Notes under the pieces: model-generated
The model's database searches: none
What the model saw: the letters and a program-made list of their open reading frames with translations, nothing else
What the model was told of the DNA's origin: nothing
NCBI GenBank assembly: GCA_046537975.1
Contig: JBKHJR010000003.1
Coordinates: forward strand, 10,676-74,675
Reading direction: 5' to 3'
DNA length: 64,000 nucleotides
From: JAWLDV01 sp046537975
Lineage (GTDB): Bacteria; Desulfobacterota; Desulfobulbia; Desulfobulbales; SURF-16
Shown here: piece after piece, positions 28,777 through 37,645 of the stretch
Numbering within the stretch: the stretch's first letter is position 1
Layout of the letters: each line of letters opens with the position of its first letter
Made by a program: the position numbers and the translations under genes

Positions 28777-28851
28777 GAAAAGGGCCATATCAAGACCTAA
28801 GACCCTGCACCTGGAACTTAACCCCTCTCAATCAAGAGATCTAAGCTAATT

Positions 28852-29112
28852 ATGGATGACTTAAAAAGACAATTAAAAGGAATTATTGTAAAAGACCTCA
28901 AATTAACCGGCATAACTCCTGAAGAGATAAAGGATGATGACTCTTTATTCGAAGAAGGACTCGGGCTCGACTCCCTTGATGCCGTGGAACTGGTGGTTCT
29001 TATCCAGAAAAATTTCGGAGTGCAGATCGAGGACATGGATGAGGGGAATCAGGCCTTTGCCTCCATAAATTCCCTGGCCCGGTTCATTCAGGATAGACAG
29101 AAACAGGAATAA
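28852..29112 (+). CDS. Acyl carrier protein 1
   Basis: The 86-residue acidic protein has the phosphopantetheine site GLGLDSLDAVELVV with Ser41. It is a stand-alone ACP that carries the growing chain for the ketosynthases downstream. The length and the four-helix pattern are typical. No phosphopantetheinyl transferase is seen in the window. The ribosome site is weak. Confidence 0.93.
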   Translation: MDDLKRQLKGIIVKDLKLTGITPEEIKDDDSLFEEGLGLDSLDAVELVVLIQKNFGVQIEDMDEGNQAFASINSLARFIQDRQKQE

Positions 29113-29283
29113 CTACAGCCGGTTTCTGCCTGATTAGCTGGTAAAATCTCTCTTCCGCGCACAGGGAACAGAAAGGACAGGGTTTTCCCTGAATGACAAA
29201 ACCAATTTTTGGCGCCCTATTCTTTGCAAGCAATTATAACTTATTACGAAAACAGCAAGACTTGTTGAAAGAAAATATTCTGA

Positions 29284-30525
29284 ATGAATAAAAAGCTGCA
29301 CAACAGAGTCGCCGTCTCCGGGACAGGCTGTATATCCGGGGCAGGGCGAGATGTCAGGGCCCACTGGGACAGTCTCTGTAACAGAAGGATAAATTGCGGC
29401 CCTGTTCCGGAATGGCTGTTTGCAACCGACCTTCCCTACCCGGTTTTTACGGCTCCGGCGGAATGCAGTCATCCTGAACAGGACCTTTATTTCCCTTATC
29501 TTCCCCCCCGCCCGGAAAACGAGATCAACCGGACAATACTTCTGGTGATTAACGCGGCTGTACAGGCCCTGCTGCAAACCGGTTTGTCTTTAGAGGAATT
29601 AAAGATGAAAAATGTAGGCATGGTGTTCGGCACCACCGTGGGCTGCACTTTTAATAACGAAGATTACTACTCCGCCTGGCGCCGGGGGGAAAAACCCGAT
29701 CCGGAGCCGGTAAATCGCTATCTCGCCGGCAACCTGGCCTCTGCCCTCCAGTCTTTTTCCGGAATCAAGGGGCCGGCAGCGGTGATCACCAATGCCTGCG
29801 CCTCAGGAACTGATGCCATCGGCCTGGCCCGCAACTGGATCCTTTCCGGCCTTTGCGATCTGGTTATTGCCGGAGGGGGGGATGAACTCTCCAGAATTGC
29901 CTACAACGGTTTCACCAGCCTGCAGCTGACTTCAAAATCTCCCTGCCGCCCTTTTGACCGGGACCGGGACGGATTGAATCTGGGGGAAGGGGCGGCGGTC
30001 CTGATCCTGGAACCGGAAAGCAGGTGCCGTGAGCGGGGGAGTTCTACCCTGGGCTGGCTTCGGGGTTACGGTGCGGCAAATGATGCCTATCATCCCACTG
30101 CCCCCCATCCACAGGGCCGTGGCCTGAAAGCGTCTTTGGATATGGCCCTGGAGCAGATTGAGGGAGAGCGAAAAATCTCCTATCTAAACAGCCATGGAAC
30201 AGGGACTCCGAGCAATGACCCGGCTGAGATGAAGGGCCTGCAATCTTCTTCTGCATACATAGAGAATGCGGCAATCGTTTCAAGCAAGGGTCTCACCGGT
30301 CACACCCTGGGGGCGGCCGGGGCCTTGGAGGCAATTTTCACCCTGCTCTCCCTGAATGAAGGTTTTACCCCCGGTTCAGCCGGCTGCAGTCATCCCGACC
30401 CGGAACTTGCCCTATCTCCCCTGACCCGGGGAGAAAACCGGGAACTGGCCGGCAGCCTGGGACTGAGTACCTCGCTGGCCTTTGGCGGCGGCAATAGTGC
30501 CCTGATACTGGAGAGAGCCAAATGA
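29284..30525 (+). CDS. Beta-ketoacyl-ACP synthase (KAS I/II type) 1
   Basis: The 413-residue protein has the complete Cys-His-His triad: C172 in NACASGTDAIG, H304 in NSHGTGTPSNDP and H340 in GLTGHTLGAAGALEA. It also has PFDRDRDGLNLGEGA and FGGGNSALIL. It condenses malonyl-ACP with an acyl chain. Its stop overlaps the start of a half-length ketosynthase-like gene (ATGA, 30522-30525), an arrangement like the KS-alpha/chain-length-factor pairs of type II polyketide systems. Confidence 0.92.
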   Translation: MNKKLHNRVAVSGTGCISGAGRDVRAHWDSLCNRRINCGPVPEWLFATDLPYPVFTAPAECSHPEQDLYFPYLPPRPENEINRTILLVINAAVQALLQTGLSLEELKMKNVGMVFGTTVGCTFNNEDYYSAWRRGEKPDPEPVNRYLAGNLASALQSFSGIKGPAAVITNACASGTDAIGLARNWILSGLCDLVIAGGGDELSRIAYNGFTSLQLTSKSPCRPFDRDRDGLNLGEGAAVLILEPESRCRERGSSTLGWLRGYGAANDAYHPTAPHPQGRGLKASLDMALEQIEGERKISYLNSHGTGTPSNDPAEMKGLQSSSAYIENAAIVSSKGLTGHTLGAAGALEAIFTLLSLNEGFTPGSAGCSHPDPELALSPLTRGENRELAGSLGLSTSLAFGGGNSALILERAK

Positions 30526-31274
30526 GCAGGATCCAGATATCCTCCATAGCTCTAAACGAAAATCAAAACCCGCAGACTTCATTTGCCCGGGAACTGAGGC
30601 GGGCTGACGGTTTCACAAGCCTGGCCGTTACAGTCGCCGAACAGGCTCTTGCCGGACTCAACCCCCATGATGACAGGGGGGAGACCGGGATATTTATCGG
30701 CACAGCTTTCGGTCCCCTGGCTACCAATTTTGCCGCCCTTGATACCCTGCTCGATGACGGGGAAGGGCAGATGTCCCCTACCCTGTTTTCCCATTCGGTT
30801 TTCAATACCGCCGCCGGTTATATAAGCCGGCTCTTTAAACTCCGGGGACCGGCCTATACCCTGACCAACTACTGCTGGCCTTTCTTCCTGGCCCTGCGGG
30901 AAGGAAAGACCGCAGTGGAACACGGGATAATCAGGAGGGCGGTGGTACTGGAAGTGGAAATATACAGCCGGATCCTGACCGAGGCCGGACAACGGTCAAA
31001 GGGGGAAGACTTCCCCGTCCTTGTACCCGGCGCAGTCGCCTGGATACTCGAGGACGAAACTGACACCGGCAATGAGCCTGTAGGTCTTCTTGATTCCCTG
31101 GAATTCGAGGAATACGATGTCGCCCCGGAAGAATTCCTTTCCCCTCGCCCTCTGGAGCATTCATTTGCTGTCAGCCGCACCGCCCGGCAGTTAAAAAAAC
31201 TCCCCGGCCAAAAAGAGTCATGGTGTGCTGAAGAGCTGTTCGGCAAGGCCCGGGTTGACCTGCAGTCTCCTTGA
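30522..31274 (+). CDS. Half-length ketosynthase-like (chain-length-factor-like) protein
   Basis: The product has 250 residues. TGIFIGTAFGPLATNFAALD, SPTLFSHSVFNTAAGYISR and LRGPAYTLTNYCWPFFLAL are the N-terminal half of a ketosynthase; Cys118 aligns with the catalytic Cys, but the surroundings (NYCWPFF instead of STACASG) are altered and no HGTGT or GHTLGAAG follows, so it cannot do a full condensation. It is translationally coupled to the complete ketosynthase upstream and may form a heterodimer with it. Whether the short length is ancestral or the result of loss cannot be told here; the frame shows no obvious break. Confidence 0.75.
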   Translation: MSRIQISSIALNENQNPQTSFARELRRADGFTSLAVTVAEQALAGLNPHDDRGETGIFIGTAFGPLATNFAALDTLLDDGEGQMSPTLFSHSVFNTAAGYISRLFKLRGPAYTLTNYCWPFFLALREGKTAVEHGIIRRAVVLEVEIYSRILTEAGQRSKGEDFPVLVPGAVAWILEDETDTGNEPVGLLDSLEFEEYDVAPEEFLSPRPLEHSFAVSRTARQLKKLPGQKESWCAEELFGKARVDLQSP

Positions 31275-31537
31275 CCGGAGACAACCGGAAGTGGAAAGTC
31301 GGAAGTAGAAAATTGCAATGCCGTCATTATTATGGTATTTCTGCAAGATTAGATTTTCTTATACCTTGAACCGGGAATACCCTGTGATCCCGGGATATCA
31401 ATCGTCCCTGAAGGTGTATCATGGTAAAGTTCGTGACGAAAACAGTCTATTATGAAAACAAAATAAGGAATCTTCAGGATCGAACAGATGAACTCTCTGA
31501 TTGAATGCCACCAATCAAATAATAATACGGTGAAGAC

Positions 31538-32773
31538 GTGCCGACAAAAAGGGTAGTTATTACCGGACGGGGAGCGGTATCTCCTTATGGTCTGGGAGTT
31601 AAGCTCCTTACAGAAAAGGTCTGGCAGAACTGTTCAGGGATACGGCTGATGCCGGAATGGCAGGAGATAAAAGGCCTTGAATCCCATCTTGCCGCTCCGG
31701 TTCCCGCCATTGATAGCTCCCAACATCTGCCCCGCTCCCTGCGTCGTACCATGGGTGATATGGCTCTGTACGCTGTGCTGGCCTCCCGGGAAGCTGCGGG
31801 GGAAGCCGGGCTTGAGGAAGAAACCCTGACAGGCGGCAGCACCGGAGTTGCCATCGGTTCCACCACCGGTTCTCCCAGTGTCTTAGAAGAATTTTATCAA
31901 AACTACATCCCGGGAAAAAGTATCGAAGAGGTCAGATCCGGGATGTTTTTCAAAATAATGGGACACAGCTGTGCAGCCAATGTATGCCTGGCTCTGGGGA
32001 TCAAAGGGGAACAATGGTCACCTGCGAGTGCCTGCACCTCTGCAGCCCAGGCTATCGGTATGGGTTATCTGCTGATCAAAAGCGGCCGCCAGGAAATAAT
32101 GCTCTGCGGCGGTGCTGATGAGGCCCATCCCACCGTCACCATGATCTTCGATGTAGTCAAGGCAGCCTCCAGATATGCCGGGGACCCCATTCTGGCTCCC
32201 AGACCTTTTGACAGCCGGAGGGACGGCGTGGTCTGCGGCGGCGGCAGCGGTATCCTGGTTCTGGAAAGCCTGGAATCAGCCCAAAAACGGGGGGCTGACA
32301 TTCTCGGCGAGATAAAAGGCTTCGGCCTGGTCAATGACAGTCAGCACATTGCCAATCCCAGCAGGGAGTCCATAGCAAGGGCTATGAACGGAGCAATGAC
32401 TGAGGCCGGCATCAATTACCGGGAAATAGATTATGTCAATGCCCATGCCACCGGAACCGTACTGGGCGATATCGCTGAAGGGACAGCCATCCGGGAAAAT
32501 CTCAAAGAAACCACCCCGGCAAGTTCATTTAAAGGCCATCTGGGCCATACCCTGGGAGCAGCCGGTTCCCTTGAGGCTATAATTCTTCTGGAGATGCTGG
32601 CCCGGCAGGAAATCGTCCCCACTCTTCACCTCGAAGAGGCCGACCCTGAACTAAAAGGCATGGATCTGGTCCGGGAAATCCGGCCCCAGCGGATGAATTG
32701 TGTCCTTAAAAACAATTTTGCCCTTGGCGGAGTGAACACCGCTCTGCTCTTGAAACAGTGGACAGGTAGATAA
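31538..32773 (+). CDS. Beta-ketoacyl-ACP synthase (KAS I/II type) 2
   Basis: Starting with GTG, the 411-residue protein opens KRVVITGRGAVSPYGLG like FabF. Cys166 lies in PASACTSAAQAIG, His303 in NAHATGTVLGD and His337 in GHLGHTLGAAGSLEA, and PFDSRRDGVVCGGGSGILVL is present. This is an active-looking ketosynthase of FabB/FabF type. Its stop and the ACP start share one base (TAATG at 32770-32774), so a dedicated KS-ACP pair is likely. Its sequence differs clearly from the other two ketosynthases, so they are not recent duplicates. Confidence 0.93.
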   Translation: MPTKRVVITGRGAVSPYGLGVKLLTEKVWQNCSGIRLMPEWQEIKGLESHLAAPVPAIDSSQHLPRSLRRTMGDMALYAVLASREAAGEAGLEEETLTGGSTGVAIGSTTGSPSVLEEFYQNYIPGKSIEEVRSGMFFKIMGHSCAANVCLALGIKGEQWSPASACTSAAQAIGMGYLLIKSGRQEIMLCGGADEAHPTVTMIFDVVKAASRYAGDPILAPRPFDSRRDGVVCGGGSGILVLESLESAQKRGADILGEIKGFGLVNDSQHIANPSRESIARAMNGAMTEAGINYREIDYVNAHATGTVLGDIAEGTAIRENLKETTPASSFKGHLGHTLGAAGSLEAIILLEMLARQEIVPTLHLEEADPELKGMDLVREIRPQRMNCVLKNNFALGGVNTALLLKQWTGR

Positions 32774-33057
32774 TGACGGAAGAAGAGATCAAAAAAAGGG
32801 TTAGAAAAGTCCTTGCCCATGAATTTGAACTTGAAGAGGCGGAGCTTAAACCCGAGGTCAGCCTGTATGAAGATCTGGAACTGGACAGTCTTGACGCCGT
32901 GGATATGGTAGTGGCCCTGGAAAAAGCCTTTGCCATGAAAATGACCGATCAGGAAGCCCTGCGTGAAGTGGCAACTATTCAGGATCTTTTTGATTTCTTG
33001 ATTGAGATGGCCCATGAAACCAACAATGAAATTAGGGAAGACTCTGGTACGGGATAA
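32773..33057 (+). CDS. Acyl carrier protein 2
   Basis: The 94-residue ACP has the phosphopantetheine site LELDSLDAVDMVVAL with Ser39. It starts within the stop of the preceding ketosynthase and overlaps the following acyltransferase, so KS, ACP and acyltransferase are coupled. The C-terminal tail (residues 80-94) is longer and more charged than usual. Confidence 0.93.
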   Translation: MTEEEIKKRVRKVLAHEFELEEAELKPEVSLYEDLELDSLDAVDMVVALEKAFAMKMTDQEALREVATIQDLFDFLIEMAHETNNEIREDSGTG

Positions 33058-33817
33058 CGATATCCTACAATATATTAAAGACGGTTTTAGAAAACTCTTT
33101 TTCAATATTTACTTCTGGCCTCTCTTTGTCCTGATTACCCTGATCAGCTTTTTCTGCATTCCCCTGATAACAGCCGCCAACTTTTTCTTTCATTTTTGGG
33201 CGCAGGACAAAGCCTTTCGGAACGGGATCAGGATCTACGGCCAGGTAATAATAAAAATTGCCTCCGTCATGGCCCCGGTAGAGGTCGAAGACAGATCAGG
33301 GGGATTATCCCTGCCCGCTATATTTGTTGCTAATCACAACTCCTCTGCCGATCCTTTTCTTTTCGGGGCCCTGCCTTTTGAAAACAGTTTCGTCACCAGC
33401 TGGCCCTTCAGGATTCCGTTTTACCGCTGGGCGATGAAACAGGCCGGTTATATTGATGCCAATAAAGGCTGGGAAAACCTGGTGCGCGAGGGGTGCAGAC
33501 TCTTTAACCGGGGAAGTTCCCTGATTATCTGGCCGGAAGGACATCGCAGTCCGGAAGCGGAATTGCAGAGATTCCGCAGCGGAGCTTTCAGACTGGCGCT
33601 GGAAACTGGCCGTCCCATTGTCCCGGTCTGTATCCTGGGTTCGGGCGATTTGCTTCCTCCGGGCAGAAGACTGCTGAATCCGGTGCCGGTAAAACTTATC
33701 ATTTATCCGGAAATTCCCCCGGAGAGATATGCCAACGCTTCCCAAGCCCACAAGATGTTGGGTGAAGAAGTCAGAGATATTATTCAAAAAGAAATAAGGG
33801 GTGCCGGTGAACTTTGA
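33014..33817 (+). CDS. PlsC-type 1-acylglycerol-phosphate acyltransferase-like protein
   Basis: About 267 residues from the ATG at 33014; ATG 33026 and TTG 33002 are alternatives, and all overlap the ACP gene. The N-terminal hydrophobic segment (FWPLFVLITLISFFCIPLIT) is a membrane anchor. The acyltransferase motifs are NHNSSADPF (HX4D), WPEGHRSPEAEL and RSGAFRLALETGRPIVPV. It should transfer an acyl chain from the ACP encoded just upstream to a hydroxyl, perhaps on a glycerol or glycolipid. It is the second acyltransferase of the locus, from a different family than the LpxL-like one. Confidence 0.87.
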   Translation: MKPTMKLGKTLVRDNDILQYIKDGFRKLFFNIYFWPLFVLITLISFFCIPLITAANFFFHFWAQDKAFRNGIRIYGQVIIKIASVMAPVEVEDRSGGLSLPAIFVANHNSSADPFLFGALPFENSFVTSWPFRIPFYRWAMKQAGYIDANKGWENLVREGCRLFNRGSSLIIWPEGHRSPEAELQRFRSGAFRLALETGRPIVPVCILGSGDLLPPGRRLLNPVPVKLIIYPEIPPERYANASQAHKMLGEEVRDIIQKEIRGAGEL

Positions 33818-33867
33818 CAATATCTTCGGATTGGTAATTTCCAATTATTTTAAACTGCACCGACTCT

Positions 33868-35163
33868 ATGGACTACTCACTCAATAAGGCCCTGAAATGG
33901 CGGCAAAGCGATCCCGATGAGATCAGGCACCATCAGGACCAGCTCTTACAAGATCATTTCCGGCAGGCCTCCGGGAGTACTTACTATCAGGAATTGTTCA
34001 GGAAGCTGACTCTGGATCCGGCTGAGATCACCCTGTCTGATCTGGATCAGGTCCCCCTTACTTCCAGACAGGACCTGGAGGAAAACCCCGGAGCTTTTAC
34101 CGCGGTTTCAGAAGAGGCACAGGTGGATATGGCCCTGACCTCCGGGACCACCGGCAGCCCCGTCCCCGTGCCCTATACCGCCTCGGACCTGACCAGACTC
34201 GCCTTCAACGAAGAACTCTGTTTCCGGGGAGCGGGTCTCAAGGCAAGTGACCGGATTCTGCTCTGTGTCACCCTGGACAAGAATTTTATCGCCGGCCTGG
34301 CCTATTACAGCGGCGCAGTCCGCCTGGGGGCCTCGGTCATCCGCAGCGGCCCGGGACAGCCGGCCAGGCAATGGGAGATCATAAGACAACTCCGCCCTAA
34401 CGTAATAGTAGGAGTTCCATCCTTTCTGCTGAATCTGGCCCAATGGGGAGGAAAGGAAGGCCTGAAACCCGAGCAGGCCGGCATAAAATCCCTGATCACC
34501 ATCGGAGAACCCATCAGACAGCCTGATTACAGCTTTACCCCCCTGGGCCGGCAGCTTTCCGATATCTGGCAGGCCCGGCTTTTTTCATCCTACGGAGCAA
34601 CGGAACTGGAAACCGCCTGCTGTGAATGCCCGGCCGGCAAAGGCGGCCATATTCATCCCGAATTGATGATCGCCGAAATAATAGATGACCAAGGCAATAA
34701 ACTGCCGGCAGGTGAACCGGGAGAACTGGTTATAACCACCCTGGGAGTTGAAGGTTTTCCCTTGATCAGATTCAAAACAGGTGATATAGCAACCATCGAG
34801 GATGCTCCCTGTGAGTGCGGCTGGAGAACATCCAGGCTGGGGCCTCTTCAGGGACGTCTGGCCCAGCGCCTGAAATACAAGGGAACCACCCTGTACCCGG
34901 AAATGATTTACTACCTTCTTCAGGATATCGAAGGAATAAAGGCCTACTACCTGGAAGTCCGGTCCTCTTATGATCTCTCCGATGACATCACCGTGACAGT
35001 AGGAGGAGATGATCCCTCCCTGTCGGCGGACAGAATTGCAGATCTTCTCCAGGCCGGTCTCCGGGTCCGGCCGCCGGTGAAAATAAAGGAAACCGAAGAG
35101 GTTCTGGCCATGATGAATCAGGGAAGCGGCAGCAAGACAAAACGTTTTTTTGATTACAGGTGA
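33868..35163 (+). CDS. PaaK-like AMP-dependent ligase
   Basis: The 431-residue protein belongs to the adenylating superfamily, nearest to phenylacetate-CoA ligase. It has LTSGTTGSPVPVPYT (phosphate loop), SSYGATELETACCECPAG, GELVITTLGVEGFPLIRFKTGD and a C-terminal domain beginning RLKYKGTTLYPEMIYY. These enzymes activate a carboxylic acid as acyl-AMP and load CoA or an ACP. In this locus it could load the starter acid, which in aryl-polyene loci is aromatic; the acid here is unknown. CoA versus ACP as acceptor cannot be decided. Confidence 0.85.
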   Translation: MDYSLNKALKWRQSDPDEIRHHQDQLLQDHFRQASGSTYYQELFRKLTLDPAEITLSDLDQVPLTSRQDLEENPGAFTAVSEEAQVDMALTSGTTGSPVPVPYTASDLTRLAFNEELCFRGAGLKASDRILLCVTLDKNFIAGLAYYSGAVRLGASVIRSGPGQPARQWEIIRQLRPNVIVGVPSFLLNLAQWGGKEGLKPEQAGIKSLITIGEPIRQPDYSFTPLGRQLSDIWQARLFSSYGATELETACCECPAGKGGHIHPELMIAEIIDDQGNKLPAGEPGELVITTLGVEGFPLIRFKTGDIATIEDAPCECGWRTSRLGPLQGRLAQRLKYKGTTLYPEMIYYLLQDIEGIKAYYLEVRSSYDLSDDITVTVGGDDPSLSADRIADLLQAGLRVRPPVKIKETEEVLAMMNQGSGSKTKRFFDYR

Positions 35164-35169
35164 CATACC

Positions 35170-35185
35170 CACCTGGTTTCAGGTG
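35170..35185. other. Short perfect hairpin after the ligase gene
   Basis: CACCTG, loop GTTT, CAGGTG, starting seven bases after the ligase stop. It lacks a T-run, so it may be an mRNA-stabilising or attenuating hairpin rather than a terminator. Confidence 0.35.
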
Positions 35186-35269
35186 TTATAGATAAAGTGA
35201 TCGGCACTTATCCATTCAAGCCAATTAAGTTGTGTCCGGTTTTGCCGGGCGAATCCATAAGGTTTTAAG

Positions 35270-36325
35270 ATGAAATGTTTTGGTGAACACTGGGGACTGG
35301 AATTCAGTCCGGAAGAAATTGCCGCAGCCAGGGCGGAAAACGGTCTGTTATCCATGGAACTGGAGCTCTCCAGGGCCTGCAACCTGCGCTGCATTTACTG
35401 CTACGCCTCTTCCGGACTCCCCCTGGACCAGGAACTGAGCCTGGAAGAGATATACAATGTCGTGGACCAGGCGGTTGACCTCGGGGCCCAAAAAATCATT
35501 ATCCTGGGAGGCGGTGAACCCCTGCTTTACAGCGACCTGTTTGCGGTAATTGATTACCTTAAAAGCAAAGAGGTGACTGTCGACCTCTTCACCAACGGCA
35601 CACTGATAACCGAAAAGACCGCGACCATGCTTTTTGAGCGCGGGGTCTCGGTGGTGGTCAAGTTGAACAGCCTGAATCCGGAGATCCAGGACCACCTGGC
35701 CGGTAAACCGGGAACCTCTGAAGAAATCATGACCGGTCTGAATCTCCTCCGGGAGGCCGGTTATCCTGATGCCCAACATCCCCTGGGCATTGAGACCGTA
35801 ATCTGCCGGCAGAACTACGACGAACTGCCGGACCTCTGGGCCTGGGCCCGCCGCCGGGGGATTATCCCCTATATGGAGATGATGACCATGCAGGGCAGAG
35901 CCACTAAGCACCCTGAACTGGAAGTCGAATCCGGAAAAGTCAGAGAGATGTTTGAACGCTTGTCCGAACTGGACCGGAAGGAATTTGACCACCACTGGTC
36001 CCCCCACCCCCCTCTGGCTGGTTCCCAGTGCGCCCGCCACGAGTACTCCTGCACAGTTACTGCCAACGGAGAAATATATCCCTGTCCGGGTGTAAGTGTG
36101 GCCGCGGGAAATATAAGGCAGTCCAGGCTGGCCGACATCCTGAAAAACGGAACACCTTTTATCCACTTAAGAGACATACGCCGAAATATCAAAGGGCGTT
36201 GCGCCAGATGCAGTTTAAGCCGGGTCTGTTACGGCTGCCGGGGCCATGCCTATCAGGTTACCGGAGATTACCTGGCGGAAGACCCCTTATGCTGGTTTTC
36301 CGAAGAAGAGTTGACCGGAAAATGA
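35270..36325 (+). CDS. Radical SAM/SPASM protein
   Basis: The 351-residue protein has the radical SAM motif CNLRCIYCYASSG near residues 41-53, LGGGEPLLY, FTNGTLIT and, at the C-terminus, a SPASM cluster region with CPG, CARCSLSRVCYGCRGHAY and a final C near residue 342 for auxiliary iron-sulphur clusters. SPASM enzymes often modify peptides or oxidise alcohols; here the substrate could equally be the lipid chain or its head group. It is the only SPASM member among the radical SAM proteins of the locus. The stop overlaps the next start (ATGA at 36322-36325). Confidence 0.88.
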   Translation: MKCFGEHWGLEFSPEEIAAARAENGLLSMELELSRACNLRCIYCYASSGLPLDQELSLEEIYNVVDQAVDLGAQKIIILGGGEPLLYSDLFAVIDYLKSKEVTVDLFTNGTLITEKTATMLFERGVSVVVKLNSLNPEIQDHLAGKPGTSEEIMTGLNLLREAGYPDAQHPLGIETVICRQNYDELPDLWAWARRRGIIPYMEMMTMQGRATKHPELEVESGKVREMFERLSELDRKEFDHHWSPHPPLAGSQCARHEYSCTVTANGEIYPCPGVSVAAGNIRQSRLADILKNGTPFIHLRDIRRNIKGRCARCSLSRVCYGCRGHAYQVTGDYLAEDPLCWFSEEELTGK

Positions 36326-37617
36326 AGGTGCTGCTGATAAATCCGCCCAACTGCGGCCGGAGTATACCGGAAGAAAAATACGGCATCGACTCCCTGAAAC
36401 AGATCTTCCGGGGCGAACCCCTGGCCCTGGAAGAACTGGCCGGCAACCTTCCGGCTCACGAGGTCAAAATTGTTGATCTCAAGGCGGACTCCCGGGACCT
36501 GTCGGAGGTTCTGGACTCTTTCCCCCCGGATATAGCCGGAATTACCGGGGTGACCTGCGAAGCCAACACCATGCTTAAGCTGGCCGGACAGGTGAAGGAG
36601 ACCTGCGGTTCAGTCGTGGTGGTGGGAGGAATCCACGCCAGCTGCGACCCCTGTTTTTTTAACCGGCCCCCGGTGGACTACATCGTCACCGGCCTGGGTA
36701 AAAAGACCTTTGCCGAACTGGCTGCCGCCTTAAAAGAGGGAAGGACAACCACCAATATCCCCGGAGTCGCCGCAGTTACCCCGGGCCGGGAACCGTACTT
36801 CCCGCCCCACCCTTGCAGCCCGGCGGACCTAAGGGATGACCGGCCCCCGGCCTATGACCTGGTCAAGGATTACCGGCAACACTACTATCTGCCCAAACTG
36901 GCTATGAATATGGGTTTCGTGAGCACGGCCTTCGGCTGTCCCTTCAACTGCTCCTTCTGCTGCCTGGGAGCCCAGACCGGGGGCAGATACCTGACCAGAT
37001 CCGGGGAGGCGGTTGTCCGGGACATAGAGCTATTGGAGGATATTCCGGTCATAAGGCTCCTGGATGCCAACACCTTTGCCGATCCGGAGCACAGCCTCAA
37101 CCTGTGCACAGCCCTGCAGGAAGCAGGAATAAAAAGACAGTATCTGGCAGACGCCCGCTCCGATTCGGTGGTCAACAACCCGGATCTTTTCCGGCAATGG
37201 CATGAAGCAGGCCTGCGGGCGGTAATCATCGGCTTTGAGGAAATCGACGATCTGCGCCTTAAGGCCATGAACAAGGCCAATAAGACGGCGGTCAACAACC
37301 AGGCTATTGACATCCTCCACCATACAGGGCTTACTATTGTCGGCGACTTTATTATTTCCCCGGAATACCGGGATGAAGATTTTGACCGTCTTCAAGAATA
37401 TATAGAAACCAAAAAAATCGACCTGCCCATGGTGACGGTCATGACCCCCCTGCCCGGCACCAGACTTTATCAGGAAGAAAAAGACAGGATCAGCAACCAC
37501 GATCTGGACTACTACACCCTGACCAATGCCGTGCTCCCCACCGGGATGCCGGAAAAAAGGTTCTACCGGAGGTATGCCGATCTGCTCAGGGAAACCCATG
37601 CCGCAGCCCGGGTGTAA
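36322..37617 (+). CDS. B12-binding-type radical SAM protein 3
   Basis: From the coupled ATG at 36322 the product has 431 residues; the longer frame upstream runs through the SPASM gene and is not used. MKVLLINPPNCG and VVVVGGIHASCDPCF mark the B12-binding domain, and the radical SAM motif is FGCPFNCSFC near residues 202-211. IVGDFIISPEYRDEDF and the final LPGTRLYQEEKD fit the superfamily. Its coupling to the SPASM gene suggests the two act on one substrate. The function is unknown. Confidence 0.87.
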   Translation: MKVLLINPPNCGRSIPEEKYGIDSLKQIFRGEPLALEELAGNLPAHEVKIVDLKADSRDLSEVLDSFPPDIAGITGVTCEANTMLKLAGQVKETCGSVVVVGGIHASCDPCFFNRPPVDYIVTGLGKKTFAELAAALKEGRTTTNIPGVAAVTPGREPYFPPHPCSPADLRDDRPPAYDLVKDYRQHYYLPKLAMNMGFVSTAFGCPFNCSFCCLGAQTGGRYLTRSGEAVVRDIELLEDIPVIRLLDANTFADPEHSLNLCTALQEAGIKRQYLADARSDSVVNNPDLFRQWHEAGLRAVIIGFEEIDDLRLKAMNKANKTAVNNQAIDILHHTGLTIVGDFIISPEYRDEDFDRLQEYIETKKIDLPMVTVMTPLPGTRLYQEEKDRISNHDLDYYTLTNAVLPTGMPEKRFYRRYADLLRETHAAARV

Positions 37618-37645
37618 AGACAAACAAGAACTATTCAGCACCACG

